Shown here: piece by piece, positions 38,427 to 47,330 of the stretch
How the letters are laid out: each line of letters opens with the position of its first letter
Numbering within the stretch: the stretch's first letter is position 1
Source of the DNA: Streptomyces anulatus
Lineage (GTDB): Bacteria; Actinomycetota; Actinomycetes; Streptomycetales; Streptomycetaceae
Direction of reading: 5' to 3'
DNA: 64,000 nt
Assembly: GCF_014650675.1 (NCBI RefSeq)
Contig: NZ_BMVK01000027.1
Coordinates: 1-64,000 of the forward strand
Notes under the pieces: generated by a model
Database searches by the model: none
What the model was told of the DNA's origin: nothing
What the model saw: only the letters and a program-made list of their open reading frames with translations
Program-made: the position numbers and the translations under genes

Positions 38427-41400
38427 TCAGACCTCTTCGACGCTGCTCGGCTCGCGCCGGGACAGGTCGATACCGAGTTCCTCCGCCGCACGGAAGACGT
38501 CCTCGTCCGTGTCGCGCATCTCGATGGACATGCCGTCCGAGGACAGCACCTCCACGTTGAGGCAGAGCGACTGCATTTCCTTGATGAGCACCTTGAAGGA
38601 CTCGGGAATGCCGGGCTCGGGGATGTTCTCGCCCTTGACGATGGCCTCGTAGACCTTCACGCGGCCGGTCACGTCGTCGGACTTGATCGTCAGGAGCTCC
38701 TGGAGGGCGTATGCGGCGCCGTAAGCCTCAAGGGCCCACACCTCCATCTCACCGAAGCGCTGACCACCGAACTGTGCCTTACCACCCAGCGGCTGCTGGG
38801 TGATCATGGAGTACGGACCGGTCGAACGCGCGTGCAGCTTGTCGTCGACCAGGTGGTGCAGCTTGAGGATGTACATGAACCCGACCGAGACCGGGTCCGG
38901 GAACGGCTCGCCGGAGCGGCCGTCGTAGAGCTGGGCCTTGCCGGAGGGCTGGACCAGGCGGTCGCCGTCGCGGTTGGGGATCGTGGCCTGGAAGAGGCCG
39001 GTGATCTCGTCCTCGCGCGCACCGTCGAAGACGGGCGTGGCGACGTTGGTGCCGGGGGCGACCTGGTCGGCGCCGATGAACTGCAGGCGCTGGGCCCACT
39101 CGTCACCGAGGCCGGAGACGTCCCAGCCGCGGCTGGCGAGCCAGCCGAGGTGGATCTCCAGGACCTGTCCCGGGTTCATTCGGGACGGGACACCCAGCGG
39201 GTTGAGGATGATGTCGACCGGGGTGCCGTCCTCCAGGAACGGCATGTCCTCGATCGGCAGGATCTTGGAGATGACGCCCTTGTTGCCGTGACGGCCGGCG
39301 AGCTTGTCACCATCGGTGATCTTGCGCTTCTGCGCGACGTAGACGCGGACCAGCTGGTTCACGCCCGGCGGCAGCTCGTCGCCCTCTTCGCGGTCGAAGA
39401 CGCGGACGCCGATGACCTTGCCGATCTCACCGTGCGGCACCTTCAGCGAGGTGTCGCGCACTTCGCGCGCCTTCTCACCGAAGATCGCGCGGAGCAGGCG
39501 CTCCTCGGGGGTCAGCTCGGTCTCGCCCTTGGGCGTGACCTTGCCGACGAGGATGTCGCCGGCGACGACCTCGGCACCGATCCGGATGATGCCGCGCTCG
39601 TCGAGGTCCGCGAGGACCTCTTCGGAGACGTTCGGGATGTCCCGGGTGATCTCCTCCGGGCCGAGCTTGGTGTCACGGGCGTCGACCTCGTGCTCCTCGA
39701 TGTGGATCGAGGAGAGGACGTCGTCCTGCACGAGGCGCTGCGACAGGATGATCGCGTCCTCGTAGTTGTGACCCTCCCACGGCATGAACGCCACGAGCAG
39801 GTTCTTGCCGAGGGCCATCTCACCGTTCTCGGTGGCCGGTCCGTCGGCGAGCACCTGGTCGGCGATGATCCGGTCGCCCTCGGAGACGACGACCTTCTGG
39901 TTGACCGAGGTGCCCTGGTTGGAGCGCATGAACTTGGCGATGCGGTACGTGGTGTACGTGCCGTCGTCGTTCGTGACGGTGATGTAGTCCGCGGAGACCT
40001 CCTGGACCACACCGTCCTTCTCCGCCTTGAGGACGTCACCGGCGTCGGTGGCGCAGCGGTACTCCATGCCGGTGCCGACGAGCGGGGCCTCCGACTTGAT
40101 GAGCGGCACCGCCTGCCGCATCATGTTCGCGCCCATGAGGGCACGGTTGGCGTCGTCGTGCTCCAGGAAGGGGATCATCGCGGTGGCGACGGACACCATC
40201 TGGCGCGGCGAGACGTCCATGTAGTCGACGTCCGTGCCGGGCACGTAGTCGACCTCTCCGCCACGACGGCGGACCAGGACGCGGGGCTCGGTGAAGCGCA
40301 GCTCGTCGGAGAGCGTCGCGTTCGCCTGGGCGATGACGAAGCGGTCCTCCTCGTCGGCCGTGATGTAGTCGACGTCGTCGGTGACCTGGCCGTCGACGAC
40401 CTTGCGGTACGGCGTCTCGATGAAGCCGAACGCGTTGACGCGGCCGTACGAGGCGAGCGAACCGATCAGACCGATGTTCGGGCCTTCGGGGGTCTCGATC
40501 GGGCACATACGTCCGTAGTGGGACGGGTGCACGTCTCGGACCTCGAAGCCGGCCCGCTCACGGGAGAGACCACCCGGGCCAAGAGCCGACAGGCGGCGCT
40601 TGTGGGTGAGACCCGACAGCGGGTTGTTCTGGTCCATGAACTGCGACAGCTGGCTGGTGCCGAAGAACTCCTTGATGGAGGCGACGACCGGCCGGATGTT
40701 GATCAGGGTCTGCGGCGTGATCGCCTCGACGTCCTGGGTGGTCATGCGCTCACGCACGACGCGCTCCATCCGCGCCAGGCCCGTACGGACCTGGTTCTGG
40801 ATGAGCTCGCCGACGTTGCGCAGACGACGGTTGCCGAAGTGGTCGATGTCGTCGGTCTCGACGACGATCTCGCGACCCGACTCACCGGTCGTCTCGGTCT
40901 CACCGGCGTGCAGCTTGACCAGGTACTTGATGGTCGCGATGACGTCGTCGGTGGTGAGCACCCCGGCGTCCAGCGGCTCATCGGCGCCGAGCTTCTTGTT
41001 CACCTTGTAGCGGCCGACCTTCGCGAGGTCGTAGCGCTTCGGGTTGAAGTAGAGGTTCTCGAGCAGCGTCTGAGCGGCCTCGCGCGTCGGCGGCTCGCCC
41101 GGACGCAGCTTGCGGTAGATGTCGAGCAGCGCGTCGTCCTGGCCCTGGGTGTGGTCCTTCTCCAGGGTGGCGCGCATCGACTCGTACTCGCCGAACTCCT
41201 CCAGGATCTGCTCGGTGCTCCAGCCGAGAGCCTTGAGGAGGACGGTGACGGATTGCTTGCGCTTGCGGTCGATGCGGACACCGACCATGTCGCGCTTGTC
41301 GATCTCCATCTCCAGCCAGGCACCCCGGGACGGGATGATCTTGGCGGAGAAGATGTCCTTGTCGGACGTCTTGTCGATGGAGGAGTCGAAGTAGACACCC

Positions 41401-41912
41401 GGCGAGCGGACCAGCTGCGACACGACGACACGCTCGGTGCCGTTGATGACGAAGGTGCCCTTGTTGGTCATGAGCGGGAAGTCGCCCATGAAGACCGTCT
41501 GGGACTTGATCTCGCCGGTCTCGTTGTTGGTGAACTCGGCCGTGACGAAGAGCGGCGCGGCGAACGTGAAGTCGCGCTCCTTGCACTCGTCGATCGAGTT
41601 CTTCGGGGGCTCGAAGCGGTGGTCGCGGAACGTAAGCGACATCGACCCGGAGAAGTCCTCGATCGGTGAGATCTCCTCGAAGATCTCCTCCAGGCCGGAC
41701 TTGGTGGGGACGTCTTGTCCACTGTCCAGAGCAGCCTCGACGCGAGCCTTCCAGGCGGCGTTGCCGAGGAGCCAGTCAAAGCTCTCGGTCTGCAGCGCGA
41801 GGAGGTTCGGAACCTCGAGGGGCTCCTTGATCTTTGCAAAAGAGATGCGCAGCGGGGCGGTGCTGGCACCGTTGTTCGTATTCGCGGTCGAGGCGTTGCG
41901 CGAGGCGGCCAA
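38427..41912 (-). CDS. rpoB: RNA polymerase beta subunit
   Basis: The beta subunit contains the rifampicin pocket. I chose a TTG start (41910-41912) with AAGGAC eight bases upstream. It gives 1,161 residues beginning MAASRNASTANTNNGASTAP, the usual Streptomyces N-terminus; a GTG ten codons upstream is less well placed. The rifampicin cluster SQFMDQNNPLSGLTHKRRLS is wild type. Other conserved blocks include GPNIGLIGSLASYGRVNAFG and KLAGRHGNKGVISKI. It has its own promoter about 190 bases upstream. Confidence 0.98.
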   Translation of the reverse strand: MAASRNASTANTNNGASTAPLRISFAKIKEPLEVPNLLALQTESFDWLLGNAAWKARVEAALDSGQDVPTKSGLEEIFEEISPIEDFSGSMSLTFRDHRFEPPKNSIDECKERDFTFAAPLFVTAEFTNNETGEIKSQTVFMGDFPLMTNKGTFVINGTERVVVSQLVRSPGVYFDSSIDKTSDKDIFSAKIIPSRGAWLEMEIDKRDMVGVRIDRKRKQSVTVLLKALGWSTEQILEEFGEYESMRATLEKDHTQGQDDALLDIYRKLRPGEPPTREAAQTLLENLYFNPKRYDLAKVGRYKVNKKLGADEPLDAGVLTTDDVIATIKYLVKLHAGETETTGESGREIVVETDDIDHFGNRRLRNVGELIQNQVRTGLARMERVVRERMTTQDVEAITPQTLINIRPVVASIKEFFGTSQLSQFMDQNNPLSGLTHKRRLSALGPGGLSRERAGFEVRDVHPSHYGRMCPIETPEGPNIGLIGSLASYGRVNAFGFIETPYRKVVDGQVTDDVDYITADEEDRFVIAQANATLSDELRFTEPRVLVRRRGGEVDYVPGTDVDYMDVSPRQMVSVATAMIPFLEHDDANRALMGANMMRQAVPLIKSEAPLVGTGMEYRCATDAGDVLKAEKDGVVQEVSADYITVTNDDGTYTTYRIAKFMRSNQGTSVNQKVVVSEGDRIIADQVLADGPATENGEMALGKNLLVAFMPWEGHNYEDAIILSQRLVQDDVLSSIHIEEHEVDARDTKLGPEEITRDIPNVSEEVLADLDERGIIRIGAEVVAGDILVGKVTPKGETELTPEERLLRAIFGEKAREVRDTSLKVPHGEIGKVIGVRVFDREEGDELPPGVNQLVRVYVAQKRKITDGDKLAGRHGNKGVISKILPIEDMPFLEDGTPVDIILNPLGVPSRMNPGQVLEIHLGWLASRGWDVSGLGDEWAQRLQFIGADQVAPGTNVATPVFDGAREDEITGLFQATIPNRDGDRLVQPSGKAQLYDGRSGEPFPDPVSVGFMYILKLHHLVDDKLHARSTGPYSMITQQPLGGKAQFGGQRFGEMEVWALEAYGAAYALQELLTIKSDDVTGRVKVYEAIVKGENIPEPGIPESFKVLIKEMQSLCLNVEVLSSDGMSIEMRDTDEDVFRAAEELGIDLSRREPSSVEEV

Positions 41913-42451
41913 GAGGGGGTCCTTCCGAGGGCTCGGACTCACTACGCGCGTACCGGTCCCACCCTGGACACAAAGACAGGCCGTTCCAAATCGGTCGCAA
42001 AACGACCAGGTCGGAGGGGGTCGGTCATCGGTGCTTCAGCGTGGGCATGCCCCTGGTGACGGGCAGGAGGCAGCTAACAGGCAGCGCAAAGGGTCAGTGT
42101 AGCCAAGCGGCACACTGATGTCCAGTCGGGGTTCTCAGAGACCCACGTTGCTCTCAACAGCTGTTCTCAACACCTATGTCTAGCCCTAGCCCTCGCGCGG
42201 GGTGCGCTCTTCTTTACTGCCCTCTTCACTCTCGATCCATGCCTCGGATACGGATCGAAGTGATGACGCGTCCTGAGAATTGCGCGCCGCGTCCGGTTCG
42301 TCAAGGCCCGCCGGTCCGATCGGACCTCCAGGAGCCTCGGCCGGCCACCCCCGGGAAGACCGCGGGACGCCCCTGAGGGGCCCGCGAGAGGCGCACGGCG
42401 AAGATCACCCTACTCGTCGTCGGCGGAAGAGCAAGGCACCCGCCCCGGGCA
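41913..42451. other. intergenic region upstream of rpoB
   Basis: This stretch of nearly 540 bases contains the rpoB leader (41913 to about 42090) and a strong promoter at 42096-42124. The rest, up to the rplL terminator at 42452, has no coding frame with family similarity. It confirms that rpoB-rpoC can be transcribed independently of rplJ-rplL. Confidence 0.65.
42096..42124 (-). promoter_or_regulatory. vegetative promoter of rpoB-rpoC
   Basis: On the minus strand TGGACA (42119-42124) and TACACT (42096-42101) are 17 bases apart, close to the HrdB consensus. The start site would be near 42090. Confidence 0.75.
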
Positions 42452-42493
42452 CGCCGAAGGGCGACCACCCGGATGGGTGATCGCCCTTGGCGC
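42452..42493 (-). terminator. hairpin after rplL
   Basis: A long stem built around AAGGGCGA-CACCC and its complement with one or two G-T pairs, and a four-base loop GGAT. It starts about 43 bases after the rplL stop and separates rplJ-rplL from rpoB. Confidence 0.75.
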
Positions 42494-42536
42494 GGGCACG
42501 TGACGTGCCCAGGGAGTCCGGAGGACTCCCGAGGTG

Positions 42537-42920
42537 TTACTTGACCTCGACGGAAGCGCCGGCGGCCTTGAGGGACTCGGCAGCCTTCTCGGCGGCCTCC
42601 TTGGCGACCTTCTCGAGGACCGGCTTCGGGGTGCCGTCGACGAGGTCCTTGGCCTCCTTGAGACCCAGCGAGGTCAGCTCACGCACGACCTTGATGACCT
42701 GGATCTTCTTCTCGCCGGCACCGGTGAGGATGACGTCGAACTCGTCCTGCTCGGCCTCGGCCTCGGCCGGGGCGCCACCAGCGGCGGGGCCGGCGACGGC
42801 GACGGCCGCAGCGGCGGTGACGTCGAACTTCTCCTCGAAGGCCTTGACGAACTCGGAGAGCTCGATGAGGGTCATGCCTTCGAACTGCGCGAGCAGGTCG
42901 TCCTGGGACAGCTTCGCCAT
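42537..42920 (-). CDS. rplL: 50S ribosomal protein L7/L12
   Basis: The multicopy stalk protein that recruits translational GTPases. The 127 residues start MAKLSQDDLLAQFEGMTLIE. An Ala/Gly/Pro-rich hinge lies at about 36-55 (AAAAVAVAGPAAGGAPAEAE), and the C-terminal domain ends GLKEAKDLVDGTPKPVLEKV... It is 84 bases downstream of rplJ. Confidence 0.98.
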   Translation of the reverse strand: MAKLSQDDLLAQFEGMTLIELSEFVKAFEEKFDVTAAAAVAVAGPAAGGAPAEAEAEQDEFDVILTGAGEKKIQVIKVVRELTSLGLKEAKDLVDGTPKPVLEKVAKEAAEKAAESLKAAGASVEVK

Positions 42921-43004
42921 GATAGGCGTCCTTCCACTATTCGGCAGGTGCCGGATGTATATGTCGGCGGGCGTACGTGGAGCCCGCTGGACCGCTGAGC
43001 GAAA

Positions 43005-43562
43005 TTACTCGGCGGCCTCGGCGGGAGCCGGAGTACCGGCACCGCCCTGCTCTTCCTTCTTGGCGCGAAGCGCTTCCGCGGTGCGGACGAACTTCGACGG
43101 CAGTGCCTGGAAGAGCTGCGCAGCCTGAGTCTGCTTGCCCTTGAAAGCACCGGCCAGCTTGGAGAGCAGAACCTCGCGGGACTCGAGGTCCGCGAGCTTC
43201 TTGATCTCATCGGCGGACAGCGCCTTACCGTCAAGGACACCGCCCTTGATGATGAGGTTGGGGTTGTCCTTGGCGAAGTCACGAAGACCCTTCGCCGACT
43301 CCACCGGGTCACCGGTGACGAAGGCAACCGCCGTCGGACCCGAGAACAGGTCGTCCAGCGTGTCGATCCCGGCCTCGTTGGCCGCAATCTTGGTCAGCGT
43401 GTTCTTCACCACGGCGTACTGGGCGTTCTCACCGAGCGAACGGCGCAGCTCCTTGAGCTGTGCCACGGTGAGACCCCGGTACTCGGTCAGCACGGCGGCG
43501 TTCGAGCTGCGGAACTGGTCCGTCAGCTCGGCTACCGCGGCAGCCTTGTCGGGCCTTGCCAT
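43005..43562 (-). CDS. rplJ: 50S ribosomal protein L10
   Basis: L10 is the stalk base that holds L7/L12 dimers. It is 185 residues from MARPDKAAAVAELTDQFRSS at the ATG 43560-43562, preceded by GGAAGGAGG. The C-terminal L12-binding helix is followed by a short acidic/Ala tail (AGTPAPAEAAE). The gene has a structured leader (43681-43765) matching the L10 autoregulatory leader. Confidence 0.97.
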   Translation of the reverse strand: MARPDKAAAVAELTDQFRSSNAAVLTEYRGLTVAQLKELRRSLGENAQYAVVKNTLTKIAANEAGIDTLDDLFSGPTAVAFVTGDPVESAKGLRDFAKDNPNLIIKGGVLDGKALSADEIKKLADLESREVLLSKLAGAFKGKQTQAAQLFQALPSKFVRTAEALRAKKEEQGGAGTPAPAEAAE

Positions 43563-43622
43563 GAGCGTCGGCCTCCTTCCGGGTGATGAGGACCGCTCAG
43601 AAGGGGCCGGGAAAGACGAAAC

Positions 43623-43644
43623 GCCCCAGCACAAGTGCCAGGGC
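43623..43644 (-). terminator. possible attenuator hairpin in the rplJ leader
   Basis: GCCCTGGCAC-TT-GTGCTGGGGC on the minus strand forms a 10-bp stem with two G-T pairs, followed by GTTTCGTCTTTCCC. It lies between the L10 leader structure and rplJ, where a conditional terminator would act. Confidence 0.5.
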
Positions 43645-43680
43645 GCGGCTCGACCGAACAGAGTCCGGGAGCGTTCCACA

Positions 43681-43765
43681 GTCACCTGCGCAGGTCGTCC
43701 GATCTAGCGGAACCTTCGGTCACCGTCCCTCTTGCGAGGCACAGTGACGACCAGCGGTCTTTGGC
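43681..43765 (-). ncRNA. ribosomal protein L10 leader
   Basis: The minus-strand sequence has the arms CCGCTGGTCGTC and GACGACCTGCGCAGG that pair around an internal hairpin (ACTGTGCCTC...GAGGGACGGTG). This is the organisation of the L10 leader, where L10 (with L12) binds and represses its own operon. It sits between a promoter and rplJ. Boundaries are approximate. Confidence 0.75.
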
Positions 43766-43774
43766 TTCTTGGTG

Positions 43775-43804
43775 AGAGTACGCGACCGGATGCGGGACGA
43801 GCAA
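43775..43804 (-). promoter_or_regulatory. candidate promoter for rplJ-rplL
   Basis: On the minus strand TTGCTC (43799-43804) and TACTCT (43775-43780) are 18 bases apart, just upstream of the L10 leader and 32 bases after the lipoprotein gene ends. The start site would be near 43768, at the beginning of the leader. Confidence 0.6.
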
Positions 43805-43835
43805 ATCCGTCCCTGTTCGTCCCTCGCGGGAGGTG

Positions 43836-44753
43836 TCAGGAGGCGCCGCCCGGGGTATCGCCCTGCTGCTTCAGCATCTCCTTGAAGTCCACGGTGTCCG
43901 AGGCCGACGGCTTCTCGGAGGGGACCTCGGTGCCGTAGTCGCTGTAGAAGAGCGTCGAGTTGAACGTGCCGGTCTTCATCTCGCCGCGCTCGGTCTTCTT
44001 CACCAACAGGTCGTTCTTGTCGACCCAGATGTCGACGGTCTGGGTGGTCACCCCGGCCAGGGCGAGCTGCTCCTTGAACGCGGCCAGCTGCTTCGCGTCC
44101 AGGTTGCTGTTCTTCGCGGTCAGGTCGGCCACGTCGACCCTGCCGGAGTAGTGCGTCGCGGGGACCCCGCGGACGTCCTCCTGGCCGACCTTCTTCACGT
44201 CGCCGGAGGCCAGGAGCGCCTTCACGCCCTGCTCGGGCGTGCTGTTCTGGATCTGGTCCTTCATGACGTCGCCGGAGGCCCCGCCCAGCTCGGCGAGGTC
44301 CTTGTAGGAATACCGGATCCAGTGCTTGCCGCCGGTGTTGGCCGCCATGGCGTCGCCCATGTTGGCGTAGTACTCGTCCTTGAAGTAGCGCGCCTGGACC
44401 GATCCGTCGCCGCCGGCCTGCTTCAGGGCGTCGCCCATGGTGCCGCCGGTGTACGTGATGGTCAGCGCGCCCGAGAGGCCGTCGGCCCAGCCGATGGCCC
44501 CGGACTGCTTCATGGACATGGCGCTGCCCATCTCGGTGGTGCCCTCGACCTTCGCGGACTGAGCGCCCCCGGTCTTCTGCTGCACCTGCTTCAGCGCGGC
44601 CACGGGGCTCGCCTTGGATATGGCGCCCGCCTTGTCCTTACCGGCGCCGCTGGAACCCTCCGAGCCGTCGGAGCCACTGCAGGCCGCCATCGACGTCAGT
44701 GCCGCCGCGGCGGCCAGAGCCGTGCCCATGCGTCGTGCCGTGCTCGTCCTCAT
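43836..44753 (-). CDS. putative lipoprotein (LppX/LprAFG-like)
   Basis: A 305-residue exported lipoprotein. The signal peptide MRTSTARRMGTALAAAAALT is followed by the lipobox SMAAC with Cys25. A Ser/Gly-rich linker precedes the globular part. The body (KASPVAALKQVQQKTGGAQS..., DVRGVPATHYSGRVDVADL, VDIWVDKNDLLVKKTERGEM) resembles the LppX/LprG fold family, which binds lipids in mycobacteria. The ligand here is unknown. It lies alone between the rplA terminator and the rplJ promoter, with flanking signals suggesting independent transcription. Confidence 0.85.
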   Translation of the reverse strand: MRTSTARRMGTALAAAAALTSMAACSGSDGSEGSSGAGKDKAGAISKASPVAALKQVQQKTGGAQSAKVEGTTEMGSAMSMKQSGAIGWADGLSGALTITYTGGTMGDALKQAGGDGSVQARYFKDEYYANMGDAMAANTGGKHWIRYSYKDLAELGGASGDVMKDQIQNSTPEQGVKALLASGDVKKVGQEDVRGVPATHYSGRVDVADLTAKNSNLDAKQLAAFKEQLALAGVTTQTVDIWVDKNDLLVKKTERGEMKTGTFNSTLFYSDYGTEVPSEKPSASDTVDFKEMLKQQGDTPGGAS

Positions 44754-44842
44754 CTAACCGGTCCACCCCTCGTATCGTCCGTCGTCCCCCGCACCACAGT
44801 GACACAGGGCACTGACAGCCAGAGGGCCTTACGGAAACGAGG

Positions 44843-44877
44843 ACGGGCCCCGCACCTCGAAAGGTTGCGGGGCCCGT
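44843..44877 (-). terminator. terminator after rplA
   Basis: A near-perfect 15-bp stem (ACGGGCCCCGCACCT and its complement with one mismatched or bulged base) closes a CGAA loop, about 48 bases after the rplA stop. Its core GGGCCCCGCACCT also occurs in the tuf terminator. Confidence 0.8.
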
Positions 44878-44924
44878 TCACAGAGTGCACGCGTACGACG
44901 CGGCTACCGGGTGAGCACGGAGGC

Positions 44925-45647
44925 TCAGACGGAGGCCGGGTCCTCCTCGACGAGGAGGTTGCGGGTGCGGTTGGCGTCCAGCGGGATGCCGGGGCCCATC
45001 GTGGTGGCCAGCGTGGCCTTCTTGATGTAGCGGCCCTTGGCGGCGGACGGCTTCAGACGGAGGATCTCGTCCAGCGCCGCTGCGTAGTTCTCCACCAGCT
45101 TGGTCTCGTCGAACGAGGTCTTGCCGATGATGAAGTGCAGGTTCGAGTGCTTGTCGACGCGGAACTCGATCTTGCCGCCCTTGATGTCGTTGACAGCCTT
45201 CACGACATCGGGGGTGACGGTGCCGGTCTTCGGGTTCGGCATCAGACCACGCGGACCGAGCACGCGGCCCAGGCGGCCGACCTTGCCCATGAGGTCCGGG
45301 GTCGCGACGACGGCGTCGAAGTCCAGACGGCCCTTCGCCACCTCGTCGATGAGCTCGTCGGCGCCGACGATGTCGGCTCCAGCGGCTTCCGCGGCCGCAG
45401 CACGGTCACCGGTCGCGAAGACCAGGACCCGGGCGGTCTTGCCGGTGCCGTGCGGGAGGTTCACGGTGCCACGGACCATCTGGTCGGCCTTGCGCGGGTC
45501 GACACCCAGGGCAAAGGCGACCTCGACGGTGCTGTCGAACTTCGTGGAGGCGGTGTCCTTGGCGATACGGACGGCCTCGAGCGGGGCGTAGTTGCGCTCC
45601 CGGTCGATCTTGGCGTCCGCAGCGCGGAGGTTCTTGCTGCGCTTCAC
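44925..45647 (-). CDS. rplA: 50S ribosomal protein L1
   Basis: L1 forms the mobile L1 stalk that handles E-site tRNA and can repress its own operon. The 240 residues start with GTG, read MKRSKNLRAADAKIDRERNY. Signature LGPRGLMPNPKTGTVTPDV is present. It lies 80 bases after rplK and is followed by a strong terminator. Confidence 0.98.
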   Translation of the reverse strand: MKRSKNLRAADAKIDRERNYAPLEAVRIAKDTASTKFDSTVEVAFALGVDPRKADQMVRGTVNLPHGTGKTARVLVFATGDRAAAAEAAGADIVGADELIDEVAKGRLDFDAVVATPDLMGKVGRLGRVLGPRGLMPNPKTGTVTPDVVKAVNDIKGGKIEFRVDKHSNLHFIIGKTSFDETKLVENYAAALDEILRLKPSAAKGRYIKKATLATTMGPGIPLDANRTRNLLVEEDPASV

Positions 45648-45727
45648 TTCTACTCCTGTGGTTTCAGAGTGTGGAGTCGTGGTGCGGACCAGCGCTTGGT
45701 CCTACCACTGGGGGTGACGGGGCTGAA

Positions 45728-46162
45728 TCAGCCTTCGACCGTGATGCCCATGGAACGGGCGGTGCCGGCAATGATCTTCGACGCGGCGTCGAGGTCATTG
45801 GCGTTCAGGTCGGGGAGCTTCGTCGTGGCGATCTCGCGGACCTGGGCGGCCGTCAGCTTGGCAACCTTGGTCTTGTGCGGCTCGCCGGAGCCCTTGTCCA
45901 CACCCGCGGCCTTGAGGATCAGCTTGGCGGCCGGCGGAGTCTTCGTGATGAAGGTGAAGGAACGGTCCTCGTAGACCGTGATCTCCACCGGCACGACCAT
46001 GCCACGCTGCGACTCGGTCGCGGCGTTGTAGGCCTTGCAGAACTCCATGATGTTGACGCCGTGCTGACCGAGCGCGGGGCCGACCGGCGGGGCCGGGTTC
46101 GCCGCACCGGCGTTGATCTGGAGCTTGATAAGCCCCGTGATCTTCTTCTTCTTGGGAGGCAT
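45728..46162 (-). CDS. rplK: 50S ribosomal protein L11
   Basis: L11 is part of the GTPase-associated centre and is needed for RelA activation and thiostrepton binding. The 144 residues start [20 protein letters not shown], and the Pro-rich N-terminal domain [20 protein letters not shown] is intact. It is the first gene of rplK-rplA and sits after the nusG terminator. A possible -10 TATACC lies about 85 bases upstream. Confidence 0.98.
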
Positions 46163-46242
46163 TGCTCTCTCCGGGTCCTAGTGAGAGTGTTTCGCCGCCA
46201 ATTCCGGTCATCCGGATGGAGGCATACCGCACAACGATAACG

Positions 46243-46248
46243 GGTATA
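46243..46248 (-). promoter_or_regulatory. possible -10 element for rplK-rplA
   Basis: TATACC on the minus strand lies in the gap between the nusG terminator and rplK. The matching -35 would fall within the T-run of that terminator and is poor (TGCTTG at 17 bases). Weak support. Confidence 0.35.
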
Positions 46249-46267
46249 GCTGCGCGACCAAAAACCA

Positions 46268-46305
46268 AGCAGGTCAGAGCGGCTGCGAAGCCCCTCTGAC
46301 CTGCT
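46268..46305 (-). terminator. Rho-independent terminator after nusG
   Basis: A perfect 12-bp stem (AGCAGGTCAGAG with its complement) has a 14-base loop. On the minus strand it is followed by TGGTTTTTGG. It lies 35 bases after the nusG stop. Confidence 0.85.
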
Positions 46306-46339
46306 GGGTAGGCATGTGTCCAGAAACCGGCGGGAAGCG

Positions 46340-47257
46340 CTAGTTCTTCTGGATCTGGTCGAAGCTGAGCTCGACCGGGGTCTCGCGGCCGAAGATCTCG
46401 ACGAGGCCCTTGACCTTCTTCGAGTCGGCGTTGATCTCGTTGATCGTGGCCTGCAGCGTGGCGAACGGACCGTCCGTGACGGTGACCGAGTCGCCGACCT
46501 CGAAGTCCAGCACCTGGACCTCGACCTTGCGGGACGGAGCCGGCTTGCCCTCGGCCTCGGCGGCCTCGCGGGCGGCCTTCTCCTCGGCCTCCGGGGCGAG
46601 CATCTTGACGATCTCGTCCAGGGTCAGCGGGTACGGGTCGTAGGCGTTGCCCACGAAGCCGGTGACACCCGGCGTGTTCCGCACGACGCCCCAGGACTCG
46701 TTCGTCAGGTCCATGCGCACCAGCACGTAGCCGGGGAGCTTGTTCTGCCGGACGTTCTTGCGCTCGCCGTTCTTGATCTGGACGATTTCCTCTTCAGGCA
46801 CCTCGGCCTGATAGATGAACTCCTCCACGTTCAGCGAGACGGCGCGCTGCTCCAGGTTGGCCTTCACGCGCTTCTCGTAACCGGCGTACGTGTGGATGAC
46901 GTACCACTCACCGGGGAGCGTGCGGAGCTCGTCGCGCAGGGCGGCGACGGGGTCGACGGGGGCGGCCGGCTCGGCCTCTTCCTCGTCGGCGGTCTCGTCG
47001 GCGGTCTCGTCGTCGGCCTCGTCCTCAGCGGCCTCGTCCTCGTCGGACTCGACTGCCTCGGCGGCGTCCTCGTCGGACTCCTCCGCCTCGACGTTCACGG
47101 CTGCCTGCTCGGCGGGCTCGCCCGCGGCGAGGTCGGCGGCCTCGGCCTGGTCCGGGTCCACGGAGTCAGCAGCCTCAACGATGTCGAGCTCGTCCTTGGC
47201 GGACTCGAAGGCGCCAGCCTCGGGCTCGACGGCGTCGTTCAGGTTCGGGTCAGACAC
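46340..47257 (-). CDS. nusG: transcription termination/antitermination factor NusG
   Basis: NusG binds RNA polymerase through its NGN domain and Rho or S10 through its KOW domain. It is 305 residues from a GTG (47255-47257), read MSDPNLNDAVEPEAGAFESA, with GGAAGAAG upstream. The first 120 or so residues are an acidic, Glu/Asp/Ala-rich extension (ESDEDAAEAVESDEDEAAED) absent from E. coli. The NGN domain begins near EWYVIHTYAGYEKRVKANL, and the C-terminal KOW segment reads FEVGDSVTVTDGPFATLQAT. It follows secE by about 75 bases. Confidence 0.97.
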   Translation of the reverse strand: MSDPNLNDAVEPEAGAFESAKDELDIVEAADSVDPDQAEAADLAAGEPAEQAAVNVEAEESDEDAAEAVESDEDEAAEDEADDETADETADEEEAEPAAPVDPVAALRDELRTLPGEWYVIHTYAGYEKRVKANLEQRAVSLNVEEFIYQAEVPEEEIVQIKNGERKNVRQNKLPGYVLVRMDLTNESWGVVRNTPGVTGFVGNAYDPYPLTLDEIVKMLAPEAEEKAAREAAEAEGKPAPSRKVEVQVLDFEVGDSVTVTDGPFATLQATINEINADSKKVKGLVEIFGRETPVELSFDQIQKN

Positions 47258-47330
47258 GATGGCTGCTTCTTCCTGGATACAAAGGGTGGAACGTGCGAAA
47301 GGGGCGCCGGGTCCGACGCCTTCCGCGTGA

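Noticed and set aside
38832..41669. A 945-codon open frame on the plus strand opposite rpoB, and similar very long frames opposite rpoC and the RHS gene.
   Set aside because: They are mirror frames produced by strong third-position GC bias; their translations are low-complexity and lack any family motif, while the opposite strand encodes certain proteins.
38427..41912. Possible rifampicin-resistance or duplicated specialised rpoB allele.
   Set aside because: The rifampicin cluster is the wild-type sequence and the gene is in the primary rpoB-rpoC locus.
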